Assembly: GCA_019137255.1 (NCBI GenBank)
Contig: WPDH01000245.1
Location: 1-64,000, forward strand
Source: Corinectria fuckeliana
Lineage: Eukaryota > Ascomycota > Sordariomycetes > Hypocreales > Nectriaceae
Direction of reading: 5' to 3'
DNA length: 64,000 nt
The notes below the pieces were generated by a model. That model was given only the letters and a program-made list of their open reading frames with translations, had not been told where the DNA came from and made no database searches. This document shows, in pieces, positions 1 through 9,790 of this stretch (the first letter of the stretch is position 1; every line of letters starts with the position of its first letter). A program made the position numbers and the translations under genes.

Positions 1-472
1 GTTAGGAGGTGTGGTTTCCCCGGCCAGAGGTGTCTCTAATTCCGTGGTCCTATTAAGTTACTCTCAATTAGGAAGCTGGGCGAACAAAGCCCATCGAGTC
101 AGATGTGTTGCAGGGTGAGTCATGTATATTGCAGGGGGGGGACGCGGCTAGGCTTTCAGTTGATCTCATTTCCTCTATCATCATGCCACGGCTCCCGCAT
201 ACTGTTGTGATATCAGAGACCCCGTGAATTGCGGACGCCCGTCGGTACTGATTGAGTCATATATGCCACAGGGGAGACGTGATTAGGCATCCGTTGACCT
301 ACATCATTATACTACGGTTCCCACGTACCATTGATATAAGAGACCCCGTGGATTGCTGAAACCTGTCGGTATCTTGTGTTTCTCGATAGCGAAAGGGCAT
401 GCGTGATTACTTGGACATTGTGCCGTCTCATAGAACAACTGCACATTCCCGTCTTATCCTTCAGCTACCACC
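1..472. other. 5' flank of the GNAT gene
   Basis: No gene is visible here. The stretch holds two diverged direct copies of a roughly 120-133 bp unit (listed separately). A pyrimidine-rich stretch just before position 473 fits a fungal promoter and leader. Confidence 0.5.
117..373. repeat. Two-copy degenerate direct repeat
   Basis: Copy 1 spans about 117-249 and copy 2 about 254-373. Both begin GAGTCATRTAT, both contain AGAGACCCCGTG followed by ATTGC, and both end GTCGGTA. Between these blocks they differ by many substitutions and small gaps. It looks like an old tandem duplication; I could not assign it to a transposon family. Confidence 0.65.
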
Positions 473-1108
473 ATGGCTTCTCACATTGACACTCTCCTCG
501 AGTCAAAACTTGTCCCCATTACCCTTCGAACTCTCCAGCTGAACGATGCTCCAGCTCTCGCTCGGCTCCTCTCAGACCCACGCAACGCATCCGACCCCTC
601 CATCACGCCCATGGGAGTCTCCGCCGCACAGACCGTCATCACATACATGCGGGAGTCTGCGACGGAGCCAACCGTCTGCGACTCCCGCGGCAAAGTCGTG
701 ACCGGCCCTGGTCGCGTCAACCTCGTGGTGGTGCTCGAGTCGGAGGACCAGCCTCAAGGGACGGTGATCGGCCTGGGCGGGTACGGCGCCATCAAGGAGT
801 TCCGGCGCAACGGGAGCAAGCTCCGCGCTGGCGACGTCGGCGCGCTGATCGACGCCGACTATAGGGGCAAGGGCTACGCGACCGAGGCGATCAGACTGGC
901 CATGGACTGGGGGTTTGCGAGTGCTGCGCAGGGTGGGCTTCAACTTGACCTTGTTACCCTCACCACGCTCACTGACAACGAGCCGATGATCAGGCTCATC
1001 AACGACAAGCTGGGACTGGACGTGAAGAGCGTGGAGAGGGAAGCGGATACTGAGGGCAAGACAGAGCTGTACTGGGAGTTGAAGAAAGAGGACTGGATAA
1101 AGAATTGA
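473..1108 (+). CDS. GNAT-family N-acetyltransferase
   Basis: Single-exon gene for 211 residues. It starts at an ATG in a good fungal context (ACCACCATGG). The protein reads as a RimJ/RimL-type GNAT domain (Acetyltransf_3 class). The N-terminal LRTLQLNDAPALARLL resembles the usual start of that fold, and residues about 131-139 (RGKGYATEA) are the acetyl-CoA pyrophosphate-binding motif A (R-x-x-G-x-G/A). Such enzymes move an acetyl group from acetyl-CoA to an amine of a protein or small molecule; the substrate cannot be told from sequence. No signal peptide or membrane segment is visible, so it is probably cytosolic. It converges on the glycosyltransferase gene, with 184 bp between the two stops. 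Confidence 0.88.
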   Translation: MASHIDTLLESKLVPITLRTLQLNDAPALARLLSDPRNASDPSITPMGVSAAQTVITYMRESATEPTVCDSRGKVVTGPGRVNLVVVLESEDQPQGTVIGLGGYGAIKEFRRNGSKLRAGDVGALIDADYRGKGYATEAIRLAMDWGFASAAQGGLQLDLVTLTTLTDNEPMIRLINDKLGLDVKSVEREADTEGKTELYWELKKEDWIKN

Positions 1109-1292
1109 GCATCTTGTCGTTCATCTATCACGCTACGTAACTAAGCCGGCTCACAAACCCAAGTCCGACATCCCAAAAGAAGCTTCCACAACGCCGCAAC
1201 TCCCCAAGAGCCTCCCCCGCACGTGAAGTATATACCAAGAAGAGTAGAAAGAAGAGTAGAAAGAAGGGAAAAGAAGAAAAAAAAGGTACAAA

Positions 1293-2873
1293 TCATTGCT
1301 GCTCAGATACGGCCGTTTCCCAAATCAGAACAATCACGCTATCCATAATCTCATCCTCGGTCCGCTTGAACGACGGCGTGTCCACGGCGCTGCCGCGCTT
1401 CACGTACGCCTGCCACACATCGCCGTTGTTGCCGCGGACCGAGTCCAGCAGCCGCCACACGTTGCGCCGCCCCGTCCAGAAGAGCATCTTGCGCTTGATG
1501 GCGTCCTCATCGACTCGCACCGGGCCGATGACCGACTTGCGGCCCAGGTCGCCGCTCCCCCGCCCGGCCGACGACACCGGCACGTCGGCCAGGTTCATGC
1601 CGTCCGGGTACTCGGTGATGGTGTACCCGTTGACGAGCACCCAGTTGTCGCGGAAGCGGTACCGCTGCAGGAAGCAGGCTTCGCCGCACACGTCTGTCAC
1701 CAGGTGTGCGACGCTCGGGTTGAGTTGGTGCCGCTCCTCGTACTGGTGCAGTGTCAAGGGCTGGATGCCCGTCTCGTAGCTGTCGGCCCGCGAGGCGTAG
1801 TCGTCGTTGTCGTTGGGCGAGTAGAAGCTCGGGAGCACGCGCATCGTCAGATCGGTGTGATGCGAGAGGCAGTCCTGCAAGAGGCTGTCCCACCGGCCCT
1901 CGTCCGACTTGTCGCTGGAGCGGTCTCGGAAGCAGGGCAGTTCGGGGATGCGCGACACGGCAGATCGCGTGAGGAACACTGCGCCCCCGCCGTACGTGGT
2001 CACGAAGCCCTCGCCGATGGCCCAGTCCGACCGCTCGCTCGGCAGGCCGACGTACAGCTCCTCGTCGGAGTTGTAGGCGAAGAGGCGCTGCTGGAGGTAC
2101 GAGAGGTTGGGCAGAAAGATCTTGTCGTCGAGGATGCCGTACCACTTCTTGCGCTGGCCCTTCTGCGCCAGCGTCCCGCTGAAGTCCTTGATGACCTGGA
2201 TCATGCCGACGTACCTTTGGACCGCAGACATGTCCATGGTCGAAGTAGTAACGTAGGCGTCGATGCCCTGGAACTTGAGGATTTCGCTGATCTCCTTGAC
2301 TTGGTGATCCGGCGACTGGTCTAGGACGAGAACGAACGTCGCGCCGTTTCCAGAGCGGTTCCCGCCCGTCATCCACCGCGCCCAGTTCTTGACCATGGCG
2401 AAGTCGCTATCCATGACCTGCGCGTAGCTAGTCGAGACGGCGAACAAGAAGTCCGAGGCGTCGACCTGCTCGGGGAGGGGACTCCCGGGGACAGGGACGT
2501 CCAGCTGCTTCTGCGCGACCAACTGGCGTCGACTGGGATTCTCCACGTCGACGACGCTGAACTCGTTGGAGCGGAAGTCGGCGTCGATGTCCGTCATGGA
2601 CGCCCACTCGGAGGCCTGCTCGAGGGTGCGTATCTTCCACGCCGACCACGCCGTGTAGTTGGTGAGGCCGTGCTCCTCCTTGAGGCGACGTAGGTACTGC
2701 TCCTCCGCCGGCGGACCCTCGGAAGCAGCCAGGTCCGCATAGTCGATCTTGATGTTGCGCGCCTGGGACTGGGACAGGCGCTGGGTGTATAGAAAGAGGA
2801 CGACTACGACGACGAACAAGAACACGCGGACGACCTTGGAGGGGAGGGCTGGGGGGCCGGTGAGCACGACCAT
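1293..2873 (-). CDS. Fringe-like (GT31/DUF604-type) glycosyltransferase, type II membrane protein
   Basis: Single exon, 526 residues from the ATG at 2873; the frame stays open further upstream but only with a GTG. A basic/hydrophobic segment at about residues 14-30 (VRVFLFVVVVVLFLY) is one signal-anchor helix, so the catalytic part should lie in the Golgi or ER lumen. KKWYGILDDKIF near residues 242-253 occupies the place of the fringe metal-binding DxD, followed by LYVGLPSE, GGGAVFLTRSAV and a Cys-containing PELPCF, the order expected of fungal fringe-like transferases. Donor and acceptor sugars are unknown. The motif reads DDK, not DDD, so the metal site may be altered. Activity is inferred from the family. 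Confidence 0.8.
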   Translation of the reverse strand: MVVLTGPPALPSKVVRVFLFVVVVVLFLYTQRLSQSQARNIKIDYADLAASEGPPAEEQYLRRLKEEHGLTNYTAWSAWKIRTLEQASEWASMTDIDADFRSNEFSVVDVENPSRRQLVAQKQLDVPVPGSPLPEQVDASDFLFAVSTSYAQVMDSDFAMVKNWARWMTGGNRSGNGATFVLVLDQSPDHQVKEISEILKFQGIDAYVTTSTMDMSAVQRYVGMIQVIKDFSGTLAQKGQRKKWYGILDDKIFLPNLSYLQQRLFAYNSDEELYVGLPSERSDWAIGEGFVTTYGGGAVFLTRSAVSRIPELPCFRDRSSDKSDEGRWDSLLQDCLSHHTDLTMRVLPSFYSPNDNDDYASRADSYETGIQPLTLHQYEERHQLNPSVAHLVTDVCGEACFLQRYRFRDNWVLVNGYTITEYPDGMNLADVPVSSAGRGSGDLGRKSVIGPVRVDEDAIKRKMLFWTGRRNVWRLLDSVRGNNGDVWQAYVKRGSAVDTPSFKRTEDEIMDSVIVLIWETAVSEQQ

Positions 2874-3844
2874 TGTGAGGAATAAGAATGAAGGTAGTCT
2901 GATCACCAACACGGCGACCTATTGGGCAGTCCAGAAGATAAAGGAGTGACTTGGAGAGAGAGAGAACGGGATCTGGGAGGTTTGGAGGCGAGGGTTACCA
3001 GCAGCCAGCAGACATGGCGGGACGAGGCAGCTGGGGAGAGCACAGAGAAGAAAGAAGATATGGTCACAACGGAAACGAAGGGGGGGCATCGTCACCTGGC
3101 GTCACGGACAGCGGGCACCAGGGGCGACTTGACTTAAAGCTTGTAACACGGACTAGTTTACGGTAGATTGGGGGGGCGGGTTGGGCGCGGAAGTCTGGAA
3201 GAGGATGGATTATCGCAACGAAATCAAGGATGCAATTTGTGGCACGGCGACAGTGGCAGATCTAGTCCCTGGACTAATATAAACGGAGAGCGCGGTGGGG
3301 TCGACCATCCTTCAGCCAAGTCTTGAAACTGATAGCCCCGGCTTCGACGAGCATGGATGACGGATGGAGGGGTTCGTCGGGGTTATCATGGAGGAGCAAT
3401 TTAACCCAGACCAGGGCCATTACTAGAATATGTAGATTAGGTGGGCTGGTCGGCAATATGCAGGTACCAGCCAAGGCCGCATCTGCAACGGTTTTCAGGA
3501 TGGATTGTTCGTAGATATTACGTTGGAACCAGCACGGAACGGAACAGGTCGACTAATTAGGTAGGCTTGTACTGTGTATCTATCTCCCGGATGCTGATGC
3601 CAGAACTAATAGCACTGTTCTCAATCTAACGTGCTGCACCATCGTGGAGCCGCCGCGTGCTATTGATTGAGGTATCGTACGCCACACGTGCCAGACCCTT
3701 CGTCTACCGCCGGTAGTAAGCAAGCTAGTGCCGTGGCAGTCCACTCGCTCTCAGTAGGCGCGGATTAAGTCGATTTCGGGAATGGACCCAAGTCCGATCA
3801 TTTGCGACTTTTGTAGGAGGGCTGACGGCATGACATCCCGGTCC
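2874..3844. other. Intergenic, no gene seen
   Basis: Contains the purine-rich (read on +) leader of the glycosyltransferase gene and then about 800 bp of mixed sequence with short, unsupported reading frames. No RNA gene or transposon piece was recognised. Confidence 0.5.
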
Positions 3845-4666
3845 TCACTTGCCTCCTTCGATGTCCGAACCCCCACTGCCTTCTTCCTTGGTCCTTGGCA
3901 ACTTGCTCGTCAAGCTCGTCAATACTGGAATTGGCGCCGGTGCAGCCATGGGGACGATGCGTTTTCCCGCGTGGTGGCCCTTGCTCGGCGTGTAAGTCAC
4001 AGGCTTGTTGGCCAAAACCGTCGACTTCGCTTGGTGGTAGAGGTCGAAGCACTCCGCGAGGGCCTGGTCGATCGTGTGGTTCGCCGGGACCATGGCAGTG
4101 TCGAGGATCTCCCTGATGTGGTCTTCGACATCTTCAAACTCAGTCTTGTCGTATCCGTATCGATCCGGCAGTCCACTATTGTGAAGAAAAGCCAGGAAGC
4201 CCGCGATGACCGTGTTGGCCGCGCCAAGAACCGTGATGGATGTGCCTTGTTTAAGGCTGAACGACCCGAGGCCTGTGAGACTTGCTCCGAGAAGGAGCTG
4301 CATGATCATAAGACTCCATCGCACGACGCTCGCAACATGGAAGATGTAAAGAGCCTTGGTGCGTTCGTAGACGACATCTCTGTAGAGACCGCGTGGAAGT
4401 CCCTTTGGTGGCCACCACCAGCTGACCGGATGCAGGGGCGCTTGGTTTTCTGCATCTTTGACGCCTCCGACGCCGTGAGCTAGTATCAGCCACTCAGCCT
4501 GCGAGAGAAACCTGTGGCGAGGAATGTTGCAACGGCCCAAGTCATGAGGCTTGGGGCTTAGAGGGTCATTGTTGCTCTCGACGGGGCTGACTGGTTGGAT
4601 ATCATCTACAGTCGTAGGAAGACCTGGTAGGCCATCAATCATGCCGGGCGTGGATCTTCTCGACAT
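3845..4666 (-). CDS. Fungal SLATT-domain two-TM protein
   Basis: Single exon, 273 residues. The N-terminal ~55 residues are Ser/Pro-rich and probably disordered. Residues ~75-200 match the fungal SLATT family (SMODS and SLOG-associating 2TM effector): a W-rich entry (VSWWWPPKGLPRGLY), helix TM1 at ~115-136, a short GSFSLKQGTS turn, helix TM2 at ~143-162, then GLPDRYGYDKTEFEDVEDHI leading into a helical tail. In bacteria SLATT proteins act as predicted pore-forming effectors beside nucleotide-signal synthases. In fungi the role is not established. No SMODS or SLOG gene lies nearby, so a bacterial-type operon is not seen. Membrane location is clear; function is inference. Confidence 0.8.
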   Translation of the reverse strand: MSRRSTPGMIDGLPGLPTTVDDIQPVSPVESNNDPLSPKPHDLGRCNIPRHRFLSQAEWLILAHGVGGVKDAENQAPLHPVSWWWPPKGLPRGLYRDVVYERTKALYIFHVASVVRWSLMIMQLLLGASLTGLGSFSLKQGTSITVLGAANTVIAGFLAFLHNSGLPDRYGYDKTEFEDVEDHIREILDTAMVPANHTIDQALAECFDLYHQAKSTVLANKPVTYTPSKGHHAGKRIVPMAAPAPIPVLTSLTSKLPRTKEEGSGGSDIEGGK

Positions 4667-5456
4667 TGAAGTATCGTAGAAGACCGAGTAGGGCGGGAAA
4701 AGGAGTAGTTGTTGTGTTATGGCTGGCTGAAACGAACCTGTTCATGCGTCAGGAATGCGAACAAGGACCTCAAGTCTTGTGAACGTAGATACTCACGTAT
4801 TAGAATCGGAAAGAATTAGTAGGGAGGCTTGATGGATTGAGGCATAGGACAAAGCAGAAAGTCAAGATGCGGAACGTTGTGCAGATGCAACTCGGTCGGG
4901 AGGGAGGCTGGAGGGAACGCCGAGCTCGTATCTATGGGCAACATGCTCTTCATTCCTTCCTAGGTGGTGTAAATATTCGCATAAAGAAGAGAATCTCTGG
5001 CAAGAGAGACCAAGTTGCAGGATGAGAGGAGCCTAGTAGTTTTCTGAATAAGGCACCGCTGAGGTGTTGCGCTTGCAGCTACTTTGACTGCACATCCCAG
5101 GTGCAATTCCGGATGCAATGATTGAGGGACTGTGAAACTGAAAAGAATGATGACTGTCTAAGATAAATACTTGAGGCCCTCAAAATGATTCCCAAGATGA
5201 ACCTCGTAAAGGCCATGAAGTCTTTATTTCTATATACACATGCAGAAGAGCCTAAACTATGGGGGAGGGGAGGGGGGGGTTGAGATTCAGCAATTCCACT
5301 TCATTAATTAAGCCCTGTGAGACATGGCGGGGAGCTTATTAAAGTGGGGGAGCTTCTCACCGCTTTGGTGACGACTGGCAGAATTCGTCAAATTTTGGTT
5401 CCCTTTACTTTTACATCGCGAGACCATTCCAAGCTGCCCTTTTGCGACCCGCTTGC
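4667..5456. other. Divergent intergenic region, SLATT gene to TRM1
   Basis: About 790 bp between the starts of the two divergent genes. It has a G-run at 5261-5280 and AT-rich patches; no RNA gene or extra exon is convincing. Confidence 0.5.
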
Positions 5457-7592
5457 ATGTATCGCAGTGCTCTAAGATCACGGCCAATTCCTGGTGCATG
5501 TGTGAGATTTGTGCCTAGATTCATCCTCAGCTCCATTTTCAATCCTCCGCGAACACCCCACTTGACTAGCCACCGCCAGATTCGTCGTCGACATCAGCCA
5601 GTAGGTCGGTACACCTTTTCCACCACAACCAACATGGCTACCGACGCAGTGCCCGAAAACACGGCCGAGCACGACGGCAAGGAATACAGGGCAGTCAAGG
5701 AGGGAAAGGCAACTATACTGGTGCCCCAGGGCGCCAAGATTGGGGAGGACCGTGGGGAGGTTCAACAGGTCTTCTACAACCCGATTCAACAATACAACCG
5801 CGATCTCTCGGTTCTCGCCATTAAAACATATGGCGAGGATATTATTGAGAAGCGACGGGGACAGTATGAAATGCGGATGGCGAAACAGGGCAGGAAGAGA
5901 AAGCGCGACGATGATGTGCAAAAGCCCACAGCAAACACTACCGAGACCGAGAAGTCTACAGCCCCAGACCAGGCGCAAGCCCCAGAGCAACCAAAGTCCG
6001 ATGCTCCGGAAAAGCAACAGCAACCGAAGTCACCAAAAGTACAGTTTAAGATTCTCGATGCCTTGTCGGCTTCGGGATTACGAGCTCTGCGATATGCCCA
6101 CGAGCTGCCCTTTGTGACCTCCGTGAAGGCGAACGATTTGTCCGATTCAGCAGCAGAGACAATCAAGATGAACGTAACCCACAATGGACTCGAAGATAAG
6201 GTTACCGTCACGCAGGGCGATGCTCTAGCACACATGTACCGCGCAATTGCGGAAGACTTGTCACATAGGGATCGGTCGGGAAACCCTGGCAAAGCCAACA
6301 AGTTCGACGTAATTGACTTGGATCCTTACGGCACCGCCGCGCCGTTCTTTGACGCTGCAGTCCAGGCTGTGCGGGATGACGGCGGCCTCCTTTGCATTAC
6401 CTGTACGGACAGTGCCGTGTGGGCTGGACATAGTTACTGCGAGAAGACATACGCCTTGTATGGTGGAATTCCCATCAAAGGCATGCACTCGCACGAAGGT
6501 GGCTTACGGCTTGTGCTGAACGCAGTTGCAACATCTGCGGCTCGCTACGGCCTGACGATCGAGCCCCTTCTCTCGCTCTCGATCGACTTTTACACCAAGT
6601 TCTTCATTCGGGTTTCAAGGTCGCCACAGTCGGTCAAGTTCCTCGCGGCCAAGACGATGCTGATCTACAGCTGCGATCATGGCTGCGGCGCTTGGGAAAC
6701 GCAGCCACTCATGAAGAGCAAGCCTACGCCCAACAAGAAGGGGTCCGCTGCTTACTACAAGCACACCATGGCACTGGGACCGACTGTTGATCGATTCTGT
6801 CAGCATTGTGGATTCAAAATGCACGTCAACGGCCCTATGTACGGAGGGCACATTCACTCCAAGGAATTCATTCAGCGGCTCCTGGAGCAGATTCCCGAGG
6901 CAGATCGTTCGGTGTACGGCACGCTTCCCAGACTTGAGGGTATGCTTCGAACAGCTCTCGAGGAACACCTCCTGGGGCCAGAAACATCAGACCCGGTCGA
7001 CCCCAAGGATGCTCAGCTTGCGACCGTCGACCATTACCCTTTCTATGTCATCCCTAGCAAGCTGGCCAACGTGGTCAGCTGCTCGACTCCGAGCGAGGAC
7101 ATGTTCCGAGGCGCGCTGATGCACTTGGGCTATCGAACCACGAGAAGCCACTGCCGGCCGGGAAGCATCAAGACCGATGCGCCTTGGTCGGCAATCTGGT
7201 GGGTGATGACGGAGTGGATTCGCCAGAAGTCTCCGATCAAGGAAGCAAACATCAAGAAAACCTCGGCTGCTTGGAAAATCCTCAAGGAGGCTGGCCTAGT
7301 TGGTCGAGAAGAGGTGGGATTGGGGGAAACGCCGTCCAAGGTTGAGGATGTCGAGATGGAGGGGGTGGAACAACAGCAAGGCTCATCAGAGACGAATGCG
7401 AACAACCAGGCAGTCGATGTTCCGAGTGAGACCAATAATACCACCCCAAGCGAGCCGGACTTGCGCAAGACACTGGTGTTTGACGAGGCTCTGGCTCGAC
7501 TGGCCCGGCGACACGGAGAACAAAAGTATGTACGATATCAGATGAACCCTCGGGAGAACTGGGGCCCGATCACCAAGGCCAGCAGCAAGTAG
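5457..7592 (+). CDS. TRM1: tRNA (guanine26-N2)-dimethyltransferase
   Basis: Single exon. TRM1 uses S-adenosylmethionine to make N2,N2-dimethylguanosine at position 26 of tRNAs. Visible marks are ILDALSASGLRALRYA (SAM-binding start), the DLDPYG motif (nt ~6316-6333), TCTDSAVWAG, and a C-terminal Cys-rich part (SCDHGCG, CQHCG) typical of TRM1. Three in-frame ATGs lie at 5442, 5457 and 5634. Upstream starts add a basic, Ser-rich leader (about 60 residues) like a mitochondrial presequence, whereas the ATG at 5634 begins MATDAVPEN and gives a 652-residue form. This matches the known dual targeting of yeast Trm1 (mitochondria and nucleus) from alternative starts. Two low-complexity inserts are present: Q/P/K-rich at about residues 160-195 and an acidic Gln/Ser stretch near the C-terminus. 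Confidence 0.95.
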   Translation: MYRSALRSRPIPGACVRFVPRFILSSIFNPPRTPHLTSHRQIRRRHQPVGRYTFSTTTNMATDAVPENTAEHDGKEYRAVKEGKATILVPQGAKIGEDRGEVQQVFYNPIQQYNRDLSVLAIKTYGEDIIEKRRGQYEMRMAKQGRKRKRDDDVQKPTANTTETEKSTAPDQAQAPEQPKSDAPEKQQQPKSPKVQFKILDALSASGLRALRYAHELPFVTSVKANDLSDSAAETIKMNVTHNGLEDKVTVTQGDALAHMYRAIAEDLSHRDRSGNPGKANKFDVIDLDPYGTAAPFFDAAVQAVRDDGGLLCITCTDSAVWAGHSYCEKTYALYGGIPIKGMHSHEGGLRLVLNAVATSAARYGLTIEPLLSLSIDFYTKFFIRVSRSPQSVKFLAAKTMLIYSCDHGCGAWETQPLMKSKPTPNKKGSAAYYKHTMALGPTVDRFCQHCGFKMHVNGPMYGGHIHSKEFIQRLLEQIPEADRSVYGTLPRLEGMLRTALEEHLLGPETSDPVDPKDAQLATVDHYPFYVIPSKLANVVSCSTPSEDMFRGALMHLGYRTTRSHCRPGSIKTDAPWSAIWWVMTEWIRQKSPIKEANIKKTSAAWKILKEAGLVGREEVGLGETPSKVEDVEMEGVEQQQGSSETNANNQAVDVPSETNNTTPSEPDLRKTLVFDEALARLARRHGEQKYVRYQMNPRENWGPITKASSK

Positions 7593-8063
7593 CCCAAGGA
7601 CGGAGGCCGTTCGCATCATTTTAGCCAAGATACCCGAGTAACAAGCAACACCTTGCGCCTGACCGAGTCGGATCGAGATGTGTGGATTCAGACGATGACT
7701 TCTAGCGTCATCAGGACCCTGGAAGTAACCATGATGAAGTGAGCACAGTCTAATTATCAGCTAAGCTCTGCCCCACAATCGATGGTGCAAACTCCGAGCC
7801 AAGAGCAACAGTCAAGCGGACCAAATAGCGTCCACTCCCGCCGCTGAGCTGCTCATTCATCTGCAGGGCTTACTTATGTCTTGTCGCCTGCCTTAATTGG
7901 CCAGATAGCTACCATCAAACATCACACAAATGGCCAAGATCAGTCAGCCAGCCTTGTCTTACCCGACCGTTTCCTTCTCTTCTATTCTTTCCTCTTCTTT
8001 CATCTACATGACCTATTGACCCGCTCCTCACTAGCATTTGCGTCCCCGCCCGCTCCCCGCACA
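7593..8063. other. Intergenic, TRM1 3' side and kinase leader
   Basis: No separate gene is supported. The last ~130 bp are pyrimidine-rich and likely the leader of the kinase-fold gene. Confidence 0.5.
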
Positions 8064-9527
8064 ATGGTCTCCCTATACTCACTGGCGCATCCTTATGAGA
8101 TTGTGTCTGTAAACGACGTCGCTTTCAGCCGTGACAATCTGACTTGGACCCGGGCCGGAGTATCCGAGAAAGTCGATTGTAACAAAATCCTCTTCGTTTT
8201 AGAAGTGCCAAACCACAAGGGGTCAGACTTGGAGTACTTTATCACTCATCTCAATGAAGATCCTGAAGATCAAGCCAACCCATATCGACTGACCGTGTCT
8301 TGGAGCGCCGCGAGGCCTACGGGTGAATTCCAGCAATATATCGTCCGACAGCTGCCACTTTATCTCCACCATGGGGTAAGTAACGATGTGGACGTCATCG
8401 TCTCGACCAATTCTGGCGTGGGACAGGCCGTGAGGGTCTGGGAAAAAGTACTGGAACCCCTCTGGAAATTCGTCGCAACTCGTTTCGGTAAGGAGCCTGC
8501 ACCTGACGCCGATTCCAGCCAAGCAAACACGAGCGAGTTCTACCGGCTCACTGTCACGCAAAGTGCAGAGACCGTCAGGTCTTTTTCCAAGAGTCTATGG
8601 ACCTCAGACGACCAGGGCGCGAAGTCAAGAACGATTGTGCTTCTCAGCGGAGACGGCGGAGTCGTGGATCTTTTAAACGGCTCCGACGAAGAACCAACGC
8701 ATGCGCCCTTGCCCTTGGTGGCATTACTTCCTCTGGGGACTGGAAACGCCCTCTTCCATTCGATGCACAAGTCTTTATACTCGGATCCGGGGCCAACTCC
8801 ACTGGTCTGTGGGCTGCGGACTCTTTTCCAGGGAAGACCTGCTCATCTCCCCGTCTTCCGCGCATCCTTTTCACCCGGATCTCGAATAGTCACTTTCGCC
8901 AACAGTTCCGCTGCGTCCACTTCAAAGACAGAGACTCCCATTTCTCACCTAAACGGGGCCATCGTCGCGAGCTATGGGTTCCATGCTAGCGTTGTCTATG
9001 AGAGCGACACCCCTGAGTATCGCGTCCACGGCGACAAGCGTTTCGGCATGGTGGCACAGGAGCTATTGGAAGGGGCCCATCCGTACAGGGCGGAGGTTGC
9101 GATTCGACGCCCCGGTTCGGATGAGTTCGAGGCCATCCAGCGGGACACGCACGCATACGTGCTCACCACACTGGTGTCGAACCTGGAGCGCACGTTTACC
9201 ATCTCGCCTGCGAGTAAGCCTCTGGAGCGAAAACTCAGGCTAGTTCACTTCGGAGCTGTCGGGGGGAAGAGGACAATGGAGGTGATGATGAAGGCCTACG
9301 ACGAGGGCAAGCATGTGGACATGGCGTGGGATGACGGCCACAAGGTCGGGTATCAGGAGGTGGAGGAGGTTCGAGTTGTCACATACGAGGATGAGGCAAG
9401 GTGGCGCATGGTGTGTATCGATGGCACGATTGTGGAAGTCCCTCGCGATGGGTCCATGCAGGTGAAGATAATGGACCGAGGGCCGTTCAACGTGTTGACA
9501 GATTCCAGTCTTCAGCCAGAGATTTGA
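8064..9527 (+). CDS. Diacylglycerol/sphingoid-base kinase-fold protein
   Basis: 487 residues from the ATG at 8064. The frame extends upstream but without an ATG, and the C-rich leader before 8064 looks untranslated. LLSGDGGVVDLLNG (residue ~193 on) is the DAGK_cat nucleotide-binding motif (GDGG), followed by LLPLGTGNALFHS (~221), the GTGN motif shared by DAG kinases, sphingosine kinases and NAD kinases. The C-terminal half has the beta-rich pattern and ends VEVPRDGSMQVKI, comparable to the lipid-kinase C-terminal domain. Expected reaction: ATP-dependent phosphorylation of a lipid such as a long-chain base or diacylglycerol. No membrane helix is seen. The exact lipid is not deducible. Confidence 0.82.
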   Translation: MVSLYSLAHPYEIVSVNDVAFSRDNLTWTRAGVSEKVDCNKILFVLEVPNHKGSDLEYFITHLNEDPEDQANPYRLTVSWSAARPTGEFQQYIVRQLPLYLHHGVSNDVDVIVSTNSGVGQAVRVWEKVLEPLWKFVATRFGKEPAPDADSSQANTSEFYRLTVTQSAETVRSFSKSLWTSDDQGAKSRTIVLLSGDGGVVDLLNGSDEEPTHAPLPLVALLPLGTGNALFHSMHKSLYSDPGPTPLVCGLRTLFQGRPAHLPVFRASFSPGSRIVTFANSSAASTSKTETPISHLNGAIVASYGFHASVVYESDTPEYRVHGDKRFGMVAQELLEGAHPYRAEVAIRRPGSDEFEAIQRDTHAYVLTTLVSNLERTFTISPASKPLERKLRLVHFGAVGGKRTMEVMMKAYDEGKHVDMAWDDGHKVGYQEVEEVRVVTYEDEARWRMVCIDGTIVEVPRDGSMQVKIMDRGPFNVLTDSSLQPEI

Positions 9528-9790
9528 GTATGGTGTGTAGGTAGGTATTGCAATCGAAGCTGCGGAAACAGGACGAGGATCAAATTCAGCGTCTACGGAA
9601 TCATTTGCCCCTTTGCTAGAGCCCTTCCTCTCCCCTTACTTCTTTTCCTTTATTATTCTTGTTCGTTTACGCTGTCACTGTTCTATCACTTGCAGTCACT
9701 TATATAGACTTTGTCTAACGGCTTGGCAATCGTGTTACTCTGATTACGGACGGCAATCAACATAACCCAACTAGATAACTAGATAGACCA

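Noticed and set aside
1296..2324. Long plus-strand frame opposite the glycosyltransferase
   Set aside because: Arg/Val/His-rich shadow of a GC-rich gene; the minus strand has the domain motifs.
7881..8063. 61-codon upstream extension of the kinase-fold gene
   Set aside because: It would begin with TTG and is Leu/Phe/Ser-rich, like a C/T-rich leader; the ATG at 8064 is better.
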